The notes below the pieces were generated by a model. The model searched no databases. It saw nothing but the letters and a program-made list of their open reading frames with translations, and had not been told where the DNA came from. 64,000 nt of DNA from Rhodanobacter sp. L36. Lineage in GTDB: Bacteria > Pseudomonadota > Gammaproteobacteria > Xanthomonadales > Rhodanobacteraceae. The first letter of the stretch is position 1. Each line of letters opens with the position of its first letter. Below, in pieces: positions 55,473-64,000 of this stretch. The translations under genes and the position numbers were made by a program. The DNA lies in contig NZ_LMUV01000011.1 of assembly GCF_009765755.1 (NCBI RefSeq), forward strand, positions 1,400,061 to 1,464,060. The letters run 5' to 3'.

Positions 55473-56510
55473 ATGGATATTGCCGAACTGCTTGCCTTCT
55501 CGGTAAAGAACAAGGCGTCGGACTTGCACCTGTCCGCAGGCCTGCCGCCGATGATCCGCGTCGATGGCGACGTACGTCGCATCAACATCCCGGCGCTGGA
55601 ACACAAGCAGGTGCACTCGCTGATCTACGACATCATGTCGGACAAGCAGCGCCGCGATTACGAAGAATTCTACGAAACCGACTTCTCGTTCGAGATTCCC
55701 GGCCTGGCTCGTTTCCGCGTCAATGCGTTCAACCAGAACCGCGGTGCCGGCGCGGTGTTTCGTACCATTCCGTCCGAAGTGCTGACGCTGGAAGACCTGG
55801 CCTGTCCGCGCATCTTCAAGGAGCTGATCGAGCAGCCGCAGGGTTTGATCCTGGTGACCGGCCCGACCGGTTCGGGCAAATCCACCACGCTGGCGGCGAT
55901 GGTCGACCACATCAACAAGAACGAATACGGGCACATGCTCACGATCGAGGACCCGATCGAATTCGTGCATACCTCGCAGAAGTGCCTGGTCAACCAGCGC
56001 GAAATCCATCGCGACACCCACGGCTTCAACGAAGCATTGCGATCGGCCCTGCGCGAGGATCCCGACTACATCCTGGTCGGCGAGTTGCGCGATCTCGAAA
56101 CGATTCGCCTGGCGCTGACCGCGGCGGAAACCGGCCACCTTGTTTTCGCCACCGTGCACACGAGTTCGGCGGCGAAGACGATCGATCGCATCATCGACGT
56201 GTTCCCCGCCGGCGAAAAACCGATGGTGCGCTCGATGCTTTCCGAATCGCTGCGCGCGGTCATTTCACAGTCGCTGCTCAAGAAAGTGGGCGGCGGCCGC
56301 GTGGCGGCACACGAGATCATGGTCGGCATTCCGGCTATCCGTAACCTGATCCGCGAAGACAAGGTCGCGCAGATGTACTCGTCGATCCAGACCGGCCAGC
56401 AGTTCGGCATGCAGACACTGGATCAGTGCCTGCAGGATCTGGTCAAGCGCGGACTGGTGACGCGGCAGGAAGCGTCGACGTATGCCAAGAACAAGGATGT
56501 CTTCAAGTAA
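55473..56510 (+). CDS. pilT: Type IV pilus retraction ATPase PilT
   Basis: 345 aa hexameric ATPase that retracts type IV pili (twitching, DNA uptake). Walker A is GPTGSGKSTT (about 130-139), the Asp-box region EDPIEFVH, Walker B ILVGELRDLETI and the His box TGHLVFATVHT. The C-terminal AIRNLIREDK is the PilT-specific motif for retraction. AGGGGAA lies before the ATG. Confidence 0.97.
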   Translation: MDIAELLAFSVKNKASDLHLSAGLPPMIRVDGDVRRINIPALEHKQVHSLIYDIMSDKQRRDYEEFYETDFSFEIPGLARFRVNAFNQNRGAGAVFRTIPSEVLTLEDLACPRIFKELIEQPQGLILVTGPTGSGKSTTLAAMVDHINKNEYGHMLTIEDPIEFVHTSQKCLVNQREIHRDTHGFNEALRSALREDPDYILVGELRDLETIRLALTAAETGHLVFATVHTSSAAKTIDRIIDVFPAGEKPMVRSMLSESLRAVISQSLLKKVGGGRVAAHEIMVGIPAIRNLIREDKVAQMYSSIQTGQQFGMQTLDQCLQDLVKRGLVTRQEASTYAKNKDVFK

Positions 56511-56610
56511 GGAACGAGGCGTGCGGAAACGATGACGCAACCTATGTGGCGCATCGTTTCTCTCATCTCATTCCACGACTCCCGTTTCCTGTCTTCCGGA
56601 GAGATTCGCC

Positions 56611-57777
56611 ATGAGCGATTTCGACTTCACCTCGTTCCTCAAGTTGATGGTGCACAAGAAGGCATCTGACCTTTTCATCACCGCCGGCGTCGCGCCGTCG
56701 ATGAAAGTGCAGGGGCGCATTGTGCCGATCACGCAGAGTCCGCTCAGCGTGCAGCAGGCGCGCGACATGGTGCTCAACGTGATGACACCGGGCCAGCGCG
56801 AGGAGTTTGAAAAAACCCACGAGTGCCAGTTCGCGATTTCCGCGCAAGGTGTCGGCCGTTTCCGCGTGTCGTGCTTCTACCAGCGCAACTGCGTCGGCAT
56901 GGTGCTGCGCCGGATCGAATCAAAGATTCCCACGGTGGAAGAACTGAGCCTGCCGCCGGTGCTCAAGCAACTGGCGATGACCAAGCGCGGCATTATCGTG
57001 TTCGTGGGCGCGACCGGTTCGGGCAAATCCACGTCGCTGGCGGCCATGATCGGCTACCGCAACATGAACTCGACCGGGCACATCATCACGATCGAGGATC
57101 CGATCGAGTACGTGCACAAGCACGAAGGCTGCATCATCACGCAGCGCGAAGTTGGCATCGACACCGACAGCTGGGATAACGCGCTGAAGAACACGCTGCG
57201 CCAGGCGCCGGATGTGATCATGATCGGCGAAGTGCGTACGCGCGAAGGGATGGATCACGCCATCGCGTTCGCCGAAACCGGCCATCTTGTGCTGTGTACG
57301 CTGCACGCGAACAACGCCAACCAGGCGATGGACCGCATCCTGCATTTCTTCCCGGAAGACCGTCGCATGCAACTGCTGATGGATCTTTCCCTGAACCTGA
57401 AAGGCATCGTGGCGCAGATGCTCATCCCGACACCGGACGGCAAGGCGCGTCGGGTGGCGGTGGAAGTGCTGCTGGGTACGCCGCTGGTGCAGGACTACAT
57501 CCGTCAGGGTGAAATCCACAAGCTCAAGGAAGTGATGAAGGAGTCGACGCTGCTCGGCATGAAGACCTTCGATCAGGCGTTGGTCGAGCTGTATCACGCC
57601 GGTGAAATAAGCTACGAGGACGCGCTGCGCCACGCCGACAGTTCCAACGAAGTGCGCCTGCGCATCAAGCTCGCGCAAGGCGGCGATGCACACACCTTGT
57701 CGCAGGGACTGGATGGCGTGGAGCTGGAAGAAACCCGCGACGCGAGCCACTTCGGCGGCAACATGCTCCACCGTTGA
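56611..57777 (+). CDS. pilU: Type IV pilus retraction ATPase PilU
   Basis: 388 aa PilT paralogue that supports PilT-driven retraction. It has Walker A GATGSGKSTS, EDPIEYVHKHEGC, Walker B IMIGEVRTREGM and the His box TGHLVLCTLHANNA. In place of AIRNLIRE it has PLVQDYIRQGEIHK, as expected for PilU. A C-terminal tail after residue 345 is typical. It lies 100 bases after pilT. Confidence 0.96.
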   Translation: MSDFDFTSFLKLMVHKKASDLFITAGVAPSMKVQGRIVPITQSPLSVQQARDMVLNVMTPGQREEFEKTHECQFAISAQGVGRFRVSCFYQRNCVGMVLRRIESKIPTVEELSLPPVLKQLAMTKRGIIVFVGATGSGKSTSLAAMIGYRNMNSTGHIITIEDPIEYVHKHEGCIITQREVGIDTDSWDNALKNTLRQAPDVIMIGEVRTREGMDHAIAFAETGHLVLCTLHANNANQAMDRILHFFPEDRRMQLLMDLSLNLKGIVAQMLIPTPDGKARRVAVEVLLGTPLVQDYIRQGEIHKLKEVMKESTLLGMKTFDQALVELYHAGEISYEDALRHADSSNEVRLRIKLAQGGDAHTLSQGLDGVELEETRDASHFGGNMLHR

Positions 57778-57796
57778 GTACCCGTCGGACATCAAG

Positions 57797-57823
57797 AAAA
57801 AGGAGCCCGACGGGCTCCTTTTT
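57797..57823. terminator. Bidirectional intrinsic terminator
   Basis: AAAAAGGAGCCC (57797-57808) pairs with GGGCTCCTTTTT (57812-57823) around a three-base loop. Located between the convergent pilU and BON-domain genes, with A and T tracts on both sides, it can stop both. Confidence 0.92.
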
Positions 57824-57844
57824 CGTTACGGCGTTTTCGAAAGC

Positions 57845-58213
57845 TTACTGAGCGGGGCTGACCGTCAGGCCGCTGGCGTCGACACTCGTCACGCCCTTCA
57901 CGCGCTTGGCAACGCGTTCCGCACGCATCTTTTCCTTGCCCGTCGCCACTGTGCCTGACAACGACACGACGCCACCATCGGTAGTCACCGAAATGTCGGT
58001 GGCCTTGATGCCTTTGGTGGTGGTGAATTCGGATTTCACCTTGGTGGTGATCCAGGCATCGGCAGCCTTGTCCGGCACCGTTTTATTATCCGACGACTTC
58101 TGCATGGAGCCGCCGGCATCCTGTGCGGCGACCTGGGCGATCGGCGCTGCAGCAAAGGCGACCATTAGGCCGGCGGCGAACAAACTGTTGCGGATCATCG
58201 AATGGTTACGCAT
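57845..58213 (-). CDS. Periplasmic BON-domain protein (OsmY-like)
   Basis: 122 aa from the ATG at 58213, with GAGGAGA just upstream. A signal peptide (LFAAGLMVAFAAAPIAQVAA) precedes a short linker and one BON domain (about 50-120): WITTKVKSEFTTTKGIKATDISVTT, GVVSLSGTV, AKRVKGVTSVDASGL. OsmY has two such domains. BON proteins bind lipids and protect the envelope under osmotic stress. Confidence 0.87.
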   Translation of the reverse strand: MRNHSMIRNSLFAAGLMVAFAAAPIAQVAAQDAGGSMQKSSDNKTVPDKAADAWITTKVKSEFTTTKGIKATDISVTTDGGVVSLSGTVATGKEKMRAERVAKRVKGVTSVDASGLTVSPAQ

Positions 58214-58411
58214 AGCATTCTCCTCATGGATAAAGGTCTGCCCCAGAAGGCAGCCGGTTACCGTGGTTGCCGGTTTCCGTGGCGCCATAGCACCAGTCGC
58301 TCCGTGAATATGGCGTGGCGATTGCGACTTCGATTCAGACACCGATCACGCATGCGAAGAAGCCGTCATTGCAATGTTGGTAAGGCGTTGAATGACTTTT
58401 CTGAGGCCATG

Positions 58412-58448
58412 AAAAAGCCGGGGCGCCGTGGGCACCCCGGCTTCGTTT
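58412..58448. terminator. Hairpin terminator for the lipoprotein gene
   Basis: AAAAAGCCGGGGCGCC pairs with GGCACCCCGGCTT around GTG, with one internal mismatch. Read leftwards it ends in a run of T (complement of AAAAA at 58412-58416), suiting the gene that stops at 58459. Confidence 0.75.
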
Positions 58449-58458
58449 TCATCACGAC

Positions 58459-60249
58459 TTATTTCAGAACGGTCTGGCTGGTAACGACCATGCCATCGTC
58501 GCCCACATGCATTTCAACATCGATGCTGTCGACGCGTTCGGCCTGCGTTTTCATGGCTGCGAATTGCGCCTTGGAGCGCGCGGCATTGGCGGCTGCGGTC
58601 TGGCCGGCGTCGTCCGTGCTGTCGCCATCGATGGAAGGCTCGTCGCTCTTGCTCATCGCTGCGCTGGCGGCGGCGAGACTGTCGACTTTCTGCTCCATCA
58701 ATTGCAGCCAGTTGAGATACATGGCGCCGCTGAGATGCATGCGGGTCATGTGACCAGCATCACCACCGGCCTCCTTGAGCGTGTCGCCGATTTTCGCGTC
58801 TTCGCCCGCGCCCACGCCCAACGCGAGGGCCTTGGCACCCATCGCTACCCAAGCCGGCTGGCCGAGCATCGCGGTCATGTCCTGTGGCAGTGCGAGCGGC
58901 TTGCCATCGTTGGAGATTTTCAGTTGTGCCAGCGCCGGCACCATCATCTGACCCATCGCCAGCAGGCCGGTCGGGTTGTTGGTGGCGAGCACGATGCGAC
59001 CGCTGAATGTCGGCAACGTGCTGCCGGGCGCAGAAGCCAATGTATCCAGTGCAATGCGTACGCCCAGCAGATCGCCGAACGGAGGAATGGCCGCTTTTTG
59101 CGTCGCCGGACCCAGCTTGGCGAAGCCGTCGTTGAGATCGGTCAGCGCGGGGCAGGTGAATGGCTTGGCAGCCACCGCATCGGCCTGCGCAGACCAGAAC
59201 GTGCGCAGCTGGGCTACCGGCAACGCGATGCTCAGATCGAACGGCGACGAGTTTGTGCTGCCGAGTCCGGGCAGATCGACTTTCAGGCCCGAGAACGCCT
59301 TGGCGATGTCATCGGCAAGCGCGATATCGAAGCGCCCGTCCTGATGTTTCGCGTCCAGCTTGGTGTAGCCAAAGCTCATCGAGGGCACGCGTGCCGCAAT
59401 GCGCGCGGCTTCGGCGGCGCAGCTGGGCGAGGTCTGCAACTGGTTAGCCACCGGCTCGCCGGTCTTTGCCGATTCGGCCTGTGCGCGAGCCTTGTGCAAG
59501 GCGCTCAGCAACGGATCATTGCCGCTCAGTGCGAGTGGAAGAATGCGATTCAACTCGACATCGCCAACCACCCATTTCTGATAACCCTTGGCCGTGGCCA
59601 GCGTTGCCAGACGACCATCGTCCTGGAGATTCTTCTCGGGACGATCCAGTCCCAGCGCCTGACGAAGCAGCGACTCGGACGCATCGGCAGGGAGCAGCGT
59701 GGCAACAGCCTGCTTGCCGACCGTGGCAAGAATCACCTGCGTACCGGACGCGGCGGAAACAAATTTGCGGTAGCTCTGATCGCCGACCTTTGCGATGTCG
59801 AGCTTCTTGCCGTAGGCGGTTTCGAGGCGACCAATGAAGCCTTCGAAGGCTGTCGGATCGCTCAGCTGGAAACGGACCACCGGCGACAGGCCCATACCGT
59901 AGAACGCGGAATAACCCTTGAGATCGAGTCCGGCATTCTGTGCGAAAGCTTCGACCGTCTTGCCGTTGAATTCGGCGGCCAGGGCATGCAGCAGGCGTGC
60001 GCCATCGGCATCTTTCTTGGCCAGCTGATCGGCCGCTGCATTGATCTGCGCGACTTCGGAGGGCAACTGCGAATTGGCCTGATCCAGCATGGCCTTGCGG
60101 GTGTCGTCGTCCAGTATGTCGAGATTGGCGATGACGTACGGCGTGTCGGCCGGTACGAAAGCCAGTGGTGCATCCTTGTCCTTGTGCCCGCAAGCCACCA
60201 GCATGACGCCGGCGAAGCCCAGCGCGAAATACCGCGTTGTCGATCGCAT
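58459..60249 (-). CDS. Large lipoprotein of unknown function
   Basis: 596 aa. The N-terminus MRSTTRYFALGFAGVMLVACGHK has a lipobox ending in the cysteine at residue 20. The mature part begins APLAFVPADTPYVIANLD, a pattern of proteins that sum up per-residue scores or bind in the periplasm, but no enzymatic motif was recognised. Alanine-rich helices alternate with strands. Two cysteines (SPSCAAEA, FTCPALTD) could pair. The C-terminal 90 residues are polar, Asp/Ser/Ala-rich, followed by the strand VDSIDVEMHVGDDGMVVTSQ. It is probably attached to the outer membrane. Confidence 0.75.
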   Translation of the reverse strand: MRSTTRYFALGFAGVMLVACGHKDKDAPLAFVPADTPYVIANLDILDDDTRKAMLDQANSQLPSEVAQINAAADQLAKKDADGARLLHALAAEFNGKTVEAFAQNAGLDLKGYSAFYGMGLSPVVRFQLSDPTAFEGFIGRLETAYGKKLDIAKVGDQSYRKFVSAASGTQVILATVGKQAVATLLPADASESLLRQALGLDRPEKNLQDDGRLATLATAKGYQKWVVGDVELNRILPLALSGNDPLLSALHKARAQAESAKTGEPVANQLQTSPSCAAEAARIAARVPSMSFGYTKLDAKHQDGRFDIALADDIAKAFSGLKVDLPGLGSTNSSPFDLSIALPVAQLRTFWSAQADAVAAKPFTCPALTDLNDGFAKLGPATQKAAIPPFGDLLGVRIALDTLASAPGSTLPTFSGRIVLATNNPTGLLAMGQMMVPALAQLKISNDGKPLALPQDMTAMLGQPAWVAMGAKALALGVGAGEDAKIGDTLKEAGGDAGHMTRMHLSGAMYLNWLQLMEQKVDSLAAASAAMSKSDEPSIDGDSTDDAGQTAAANAARSKAQFAAMKTQAERVDSIDVEMHVGDDGMVVTSQTVLK

Positions 60250-60349
60250 GATGATCCCCGATAAATGTGAGTGTTACCGGCGCATTATGCCCGTTTTGGC
60301 CTGTGCTGCATTGCGCCAGAAGTTCTATAACCAGTAGCGAGCGCGCATT

Positions 60350-61276
60350 TCAGCGGGCCAGCACCTCGTTCAGCACAGCCATGCGCACGAACACGCCATT
60401 GCCTACCTGTTCGAGGATGCGCGATTGCGCGCCATCGGCCACGGCCGAAGCGATCTCGATGCCGCGGTTGATCGGCCCCGGGTGCATCACCAGGCAGCCT
60501 TTGGCCGCGAGACCGAGGCGGCGCGGGTCCAGGCCGAAATGGGTGAAATACGCCGCTTCGTCAGGCAGGTCGGTCGACGCCATGCGCTCTTTCTGAAGGC
60601 GCAGCGTGATCACGGCATCGACGCCGGCGATCGCTTTGTCGAAGTCGTCGTAACGGACGCAGTGAGGGAATTCGTCGGATGCGGGCATCAACGCGGCCGG
60701 TCCGCACAGGCGAATCTGCCCTGCGCCGAGCGCGGTCAGCGCCTGGATGTCCGAGCGCGCCACGCGCGAATGCCTGATGTCGCCGCAGATCACCACGCTG
60801 AGGTTTTCGAAGTCCGGCCGATGCTGGCGGATTGTCAGCACATCCAGCAGACCTTGCGTGGGATGCGCGCGATTGCCGTCGCCAGCATTGATGACCGACA
60901 CGCCACTCATCGCGTGCCGCACCAGTTCGTCCGGCGTGCCGGACTGCTTGTGCCGCACGACGATCGCGTCTAGGTGCATGGCTTCGAGCGTGTGCAGCGT
61001 GTCGAACAATTCCTCACCCTTGCTGGTGGAGGAAAACCCAATGTCGAAATTGACCACGTCCGCACCGAGGCGTCGCGCGGCCAGCTCGAACGAGGTGCGC
61101 GTTCGCGTGGATGGTTCGAAAAACAGGTTGAGCACGGTGCGCCCGGCAAGCACGTCGAGTTTGCGGGTGCCGTGGGCGCAGGCGTCGCGCAGCGATTCCG
61201 CGCGGTCGAGCAGTCGCTCGATAGTGGCGCGCGGAAGATTTTCCAAAGTCGTGAGGTGGCGCAGGCGTGGGCTCAT
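60350..61276 (-). CDS. pyrB: Aspartate carbamoyltransferase, catalytic subunit
   Basis: 308 aa, forming carbamoyl-aspartate in pyrimidine synthesis. Carbamoyl-phosphate loop FFEPSTRTRTSFELAARRLG (about 52-71), GDGNRAHPTQGLLDVLTI (about 130-147) and MHPGPINRGIEI (about 266-277) are complete. No regulatory pyrI gene follows. It is the last gene of the run from gshB. Confidence 0.96.
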   Translation of the reverse strand: MSPRLRHLTTLENLPRATIERLLDRAESLRDACAHGTRKLDVLAGRTVLNLFFEPSTRTRTSFELAARRLGADVVNFDIGFSSTSKGEELFDTLHTLEAMHLDAIVVRHKQSGTPDELVRHAMSGVSVINAGDGNRAHPTQGLLDVLTIRQHRPDFENLSVVICGDIRHSRVARSDIQALTALGAGQIRLCGPAALMPASDEFPHCVRYDDFDKAIAGVDAVITLRLQKERMASTDLPDEAAYFTHFGLDPRRLGLAAKGCLVMHPGPINRGIEIASAVADGAQSRILEQVGNGVFVRMAVLNEVLAR

Positions 61277-61300
61277 GGCGACAAGTCCGGAAGAAATATT

Positions 61301-61741
61301 TCAGAGGTCGGCGGGGGCAGGCGCCTTGCCGTTCAACCATCGCTCGACGATGACGGCCGCAGCTTCCGCGTCGATGGCGATGGCGTCACTGCGACGTTTG
61401 AGTCCGGCTGCGCGCGCGGCCGCGAATCGTTGCGCGGCTTCCTGCGAGCTATGCCTTTCGTCGACCAGCACGACCGGCAGATCGTAGCGTTGGCGCAGTT
61501 GCTCGGCGAAGCGACGCGCGTGGCGGCTCGCGGGCTGCTCGCCGCCATCGAGCGCAAGCGGAAGGCCGACCACGAGGGTTTCGGGCAACCATTCCTTGCG
61601 CAAACCATCCAGCCGTTGCCAGTCCGGTTCGCCATCGCGCACCGTCACCGTCGTGAGGCCGCGCGCACTCGCGGTGAACGAATTGCCGACGGCCACGCCG
61701 GTCAGGCGACTGCCGACATCGAAACCCAGCACGCAACTCAT
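61301..61741 (-). CDS. ruvX: RuvX/YqgF-family RNase H-fold nuclease
   Basis: 146 aa. The first strand GFDVGSRLTGVAVG holds the catalytic aspartate (D8). LVVGLPLALDGGEQP and VLVDERHSSQEA follow, and the last acidic residues sit in SDAIAIDAEAAAVI. YqgF proteins process the 16S rRNA 5' end or resolve Holliday junctions. The start overlaps the yqgE stop, the usual partner. Confidence 0.93.
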   Translation of the reverse strand: MSCVLGFDVGSRLTGVAVGNSFTASARGLTTVTVRDGEPDWQRLDGLRKEWLPETLVVGLPLALDGGEQPASRHARRFAEQLRQRYDLPVVLVDERHSSQEAAQRFAAARAAGLKRRSDAIAIDAEAAAVIVERWLNGKAPAPADL

Positions 61742-62307
61742 GCGTGACCTGCGTAGCCGGACAATTGGCGCGGGTCGACGCCGACCAGCCCCGCGGCGGC
61801 ACTCCAGCGATCTTCCAGCGGCGTGTCGAAAACGACCCGGCTGGATGCCTCGGTGGTCAGCCAGGCGTTGTTCATTAGTTCCTGCTCCAGCTGCCCGGCA
61901 TCCCAGCCGGCATAGCCAAGCACCATGATGGATTGGCTTGGCCCGTCGCCGGCGGCGAGGGCAACGAGGATGTCGCGCGAAGTGGTGACCGACCACTCGC
62001 TGTTTATCCGGTAGCTCGATTCCCATGCACCGGGTTCGCGATGCAACACAAATCCGCGTTCTTGTTGCACCGGGCCGCCAATCAGCACGGGCGCATCGGC
62101 CAGTTCGATGTCGGTGCAGTCGAGCTTCATCTGCGCCAGCACGTCGCCAAACCGATATTCGGAAAGCTGGTTGACCAGCAGGCCGACCGCGCCGTCTTCG
62201 TCGTGCTGGCAGAGCAGGGCGACGCCGCGGGAAAACGGCGGCTGCGCCTGATTCGGCATCGCGATCAGGAAATACCCGGTGAGCGTCGATGGTTGCATCA
62301 CAGTCAT
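61738..62307 (-). CDS. YqgE/AlgH-family protein
   Basis: 189 aa with the family pattern LTGYFLIAMPNQAQPPFSRGVALLCQHDEDGAVGLLVN near the N-terminus, IGGPVQQERGFVLH (about 76-89) and MVLGYAGWDAGQLEQELMNNAWL. It is annotated in pseudomonads as an alginate regulator, but its molecular role is unknown. A conserved neighbour of ruvX. Confidence 0.93.
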   Translation of the reverse strand: MTVMQPSTLTGYFLIAMPNQAQPPFSRGVALLCQHDEDGAVGLLVNQLSEYRFGDVLAQMKLDCTDIELADAPVLIGGPVQQERGFVLHREPGAWESSYRINSEWSVTTSRDILVALAAGDGPSQSIMVLGYAGWDAGQLEQELMNNAWLTTEASSRVVFDTPLEDRWSAAAGLVGVDPRQLSGYAGHA

Positions 62308-62343
62308 GCGGGCATTGTAAGCGCTGCGTGCGAGCCGCGTCGT

Positions 62344-63213
62344 TCAGCGCGTCTGCAACACGTTGTCGGGTTGAAACTGCCAGGTGCGCGTGATGTTGAG
62401 TTCGTCCACGTGCTCGCCGCTTTGCGGCGCCGGGGGGAAAGGCGCGGCCAGGCGGACGATGCGCTCGGCGGCGGCATCCAGCACATGCTGGCCGGAACTC
62501 TGGATCACCTCGATGCTCTTGATGCTGCCATCCAGCCGGAGCACGACGGTGAGCAGCACGTCGCCATGCAATCCGCGGCTGCGTGCTTCCTCGGGATAGT
62601 TGAGGTTGCCCACGCGTTCGATGCGATCGGTCCAGCCGCGCATGTATGCGGCGAAGGCGTATTCCTTCGTACTTGCGGTGAGGTACTTCACCTTCGGGCG
62701 CTTGGCGTAGCTCTCTTTCTTATTGCGCAATTCCGCCGCCAGTTGCGCGATGGCCTGCTGCTGGTGCAGTTCTTCGGCGGTAGCCAGCTGCTCCTGCGGA
62801 TCGACCTGGCTTTGTGCGGTGTCGCTGGCCACCGTGAGGTTGCTGCTGCCGCTCGTCGTGACCATGCGCGCGGGCGTGGCGTCGCGCGGTTGAGGCGTCG
62901 ACGCCTCCACCACCTGCGGCGCGGTGCCTGGATCCGGCCGTGGCAACGCGCCGGAGAACACCTGCGATGGCCGCGCGACCTGGTCGCTCTGGCCGCCGCC
63001 GGTGTTGTTGGCTTGCGCGAGGAAATCCGCCTTGTCCGGTGCTTCCTGGTTGGCCACGTTCACCAGCGTCACGTCCAGTGTCGGCAGGCTGGGCCGGGGC
63101 TTCACGAAATGGAAGGTGATGCCGAGCAGCAACACGCCGTGCAGCAACAGCGAAAACAGCAACGTCGCGCCGATCGGTTCCGGCGTGGGTGGAGCAGTAG
63201 CGGTGGCGCTCAC
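62344..63213 (-). CDS. TonB-like energy transducer
   Basis: 289 aa. One signal-anchor helix (about 15-37, ATLLFSLLLHGVLLLGITFHF) is followed by a Pro/Gln/Ser-rich periplasmic spacer with a helical Gln-rich part (about 140-165). A TonB C-terminal domain lies at about 205-270: YPEEARSRGLHGDVLLTVVLRLDGSIKSIEV. No exbB/exbD is adjacent. The start overlaps the gshB stop, the standard Xanthomonadales order. Confidence 0.87.
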   Translation of the reverse strand: MSATATAPPTPEPIGATLLFSLLLHGVLLLGITFHFVKPRPSLPTLDVTLVNVANQEAPDKADFLAQANNTGGGQSDQVARPSQVFSGALPRPDPGTAPQVVEASTPQPRDATPARMVTTSGSSNLTVASDTAQSQVDPQEQLATAEELHQQQAIAQLAAELRNKKESYAKRPKVKYLTASTKEYAFAAYMRGWTDRIERVGNLNYPEEARSRGLHGDVLLTVVLRLDGSIKSIEVIQSSGQHVLDAAAERIVRLAAPFPPAPQSGEHVDELNITRTWQFQPDNVLQTR

Positions 63214-64000
63214 GCGTTGCGTTTTCCGATGGCGTGTTCGATGACGTCGAACAACTGGCCGGCAATGTTAAGCCCGAACTGCGCATCGAGTTCGCGGATG
63301 CATGTCGGGGATGTGACGTTGATCTCGGTCAGGTAGTCGCCGATCACGTCGAGCCCGACGAAGAGCAATCCGCGGCGGCGAAGTTCGGGCGCAACCTGAG
63401 CCACGATCCAGCGGTCGCGATCGGACAGCGGCACGCCTTCACCACGTCCGCCGGCAGCCAGGTTGCCGCGGAATTCGTTGCCTTGCGGGATGCGCGCGAG
63501 CGCGTACGGCACGGGCTCGCCATCGATCACCAGGATGCGTTTGTCGCCGGCGGTGATTTCCGGAATGTATTTCTGCGCGATCGCCAGCTGGCGGCCTTGT
63601 CCGTGCGAGTCGCCGGCGAGCAAGGTTTCCAGCATCGAATTGAGATTGCTGTCGCCCGCCTTGACCCGAAAGATTCCGCGGCCGCCCATGCCGTCGAGCG
63701 GCTTCAACACGACCTCACCGTGTTCCGCGGCGAAGCGACGCAGTTCGCCGGCATCGCGCGCCACCATGGTGGGCGCGATGCACTGGGGAAACGCCAGCGC
63801 GAAAAGTTTTTCGTTGCAGTCGCGCAACGACCGTGGGTCGTTCACCACCGTCACGCCTTCGTGCTGCGCGACTTCCAGCACCATGGTGTCGTAGATGAAC
63901 TGCGCGTCGACCGGTGGATCCTTGCGCATCAGCACCACGTCGAGCTCGCGCAGATCGCGCCACCGAGGCGTGTTCAGCGTGAACCAGCGCTGCGCATCCT
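63210..64000 (-). CDS. gshB: Glutathione synthetase, C-terminal part (runs off the window)
   Basis: At least 262 codons of the ATP-grasp enzyme joining gamma-glutamylcysteine and glycine; the N-terminal third lies beyond base 64000. Visible landmarks are VVLMRKDPPVD, NDPRSLRDCNEKLFAL, VLKPLDGMGGRGIFRV (ATP grasp), QKYIPEITAGDKRILVIDGEPV and LFVGLDVIGDYLTEINVTSPTCIRE. The frame is open to the edge. Confidence 0.95.
   Translation of the reverse strand, partial: DAQRWFTLNTPRWRDLRELDVVLMRKDPPVDAQFIYDTMVLEVAQHEGVTVVNDPRSLRDCNEKLFALAFPQCIAPTMVARDAGELRRFAAEHGEVVLKPLDGMGGRGIFRVKAGDSNLNSMLETLLAGDSHGQGRQLAIAQKYIPEITAGDKRILVIDGEPVPYALARIPQGNEFRGNLAAGGRGEGVPLSDRDRWIVAQVAPELRRRGLLFVGLDVIGDYLTEINVTSPTCIRELDAQFGLNIAGQLFDVIEHAIGKRNA

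Noticed and set aside
58507-60264. 585-codon frame opposite the lipoprotein gene
   Set aside because: The minus-strand protein has a lipoprotein signal and a terminator; this frame has neither and is Arg/Gln-rich.

Overview
The window is GC-rich DNA from a gammaproteobacterium, most likely of the order Xanthomonadales (Rhodanobacteraceae such as Dyella, Luteibacter or Rhodanobacter). The family guess is an inference from gene order (gshB-tonB-like-yqgE-ruvX-pyrB, aroK-aroB-WGR-hemE, pssA-holD-like-rimI, pilT-pilU divergent from proC-yggT), a short H-NS-family protein and the dispersed repeats. About 60 protein genes are supported. No rRNA, tRNA, CRISPR array, transposase or phage gene was seen.

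Region 1 (1-27049) is the striking part: an almost uninterrupted same-strand array of ABC-transporter permeases of the MacB/LolC type (one N-terminal membrane segment, a large periplasmic MacB-like core domain, then an FtsX-type three-helix domain). They alternate strictly as A (about 435-446 aa) and B (about 404-414 aa) partners. There are ten intact A/B pairs, the tail of one more B gene at the left edge, and one collapsed pair (21467-21827), so at least twelve units once existed. None carries an ATPase domain, and no ABC ATPase or membrane-fusion protein lies in the window. Pairs 1-4, pairs 5-10 and pair 11 form sequence groups in physical order, as expected from serial tandem duplication.

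Region 2 (27050-31599) closes the array: a secreted alpha/beta-hydrolase of the proline-iminopeptidase type behind a possible sigma-54 promoter, an NtrC-type sigma-54 response regulator, a small secreted Pro/Ser-rich protein and a histidine kinase with only a short extracytoplasmic loop. I read regions 1 and 2 as one system: many heterodimeric mechanotransmission permeases, probably sharing an ATPase encoded elsewhere, with their own two-component control. The substrate is unknown; export of, or resistance to, peptide-like compounds is inference.

Region 3 (31646-34744) holds a qmcA-nfeD pair coupled to a ThrE-type amino-acid exporter, then a convergent H-NS-family gene beyond a bidirectional terminator. 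Region 4 (35008-63210 and on) is conserved housekeeping sequence: proS, pssA, a putative psi subunit of DNA polymerase III beside rimI, a repeat-filled gap, valS, a secreted GH16 glucanase, hemE/WGR/aroB/aroK, a YeeZ-like reductase, small conserved proteins, pdxH-yjbQ-cobalamin-binding protein, an M13 peptidase lipoprotein, proC-yggT, pilT-pilU, a BON protein, a large unknown lipoprotein, pyrB-ruvX-yqgE, a TonB-like protein and the C-terminal part of gshB, which runs off the right edge.
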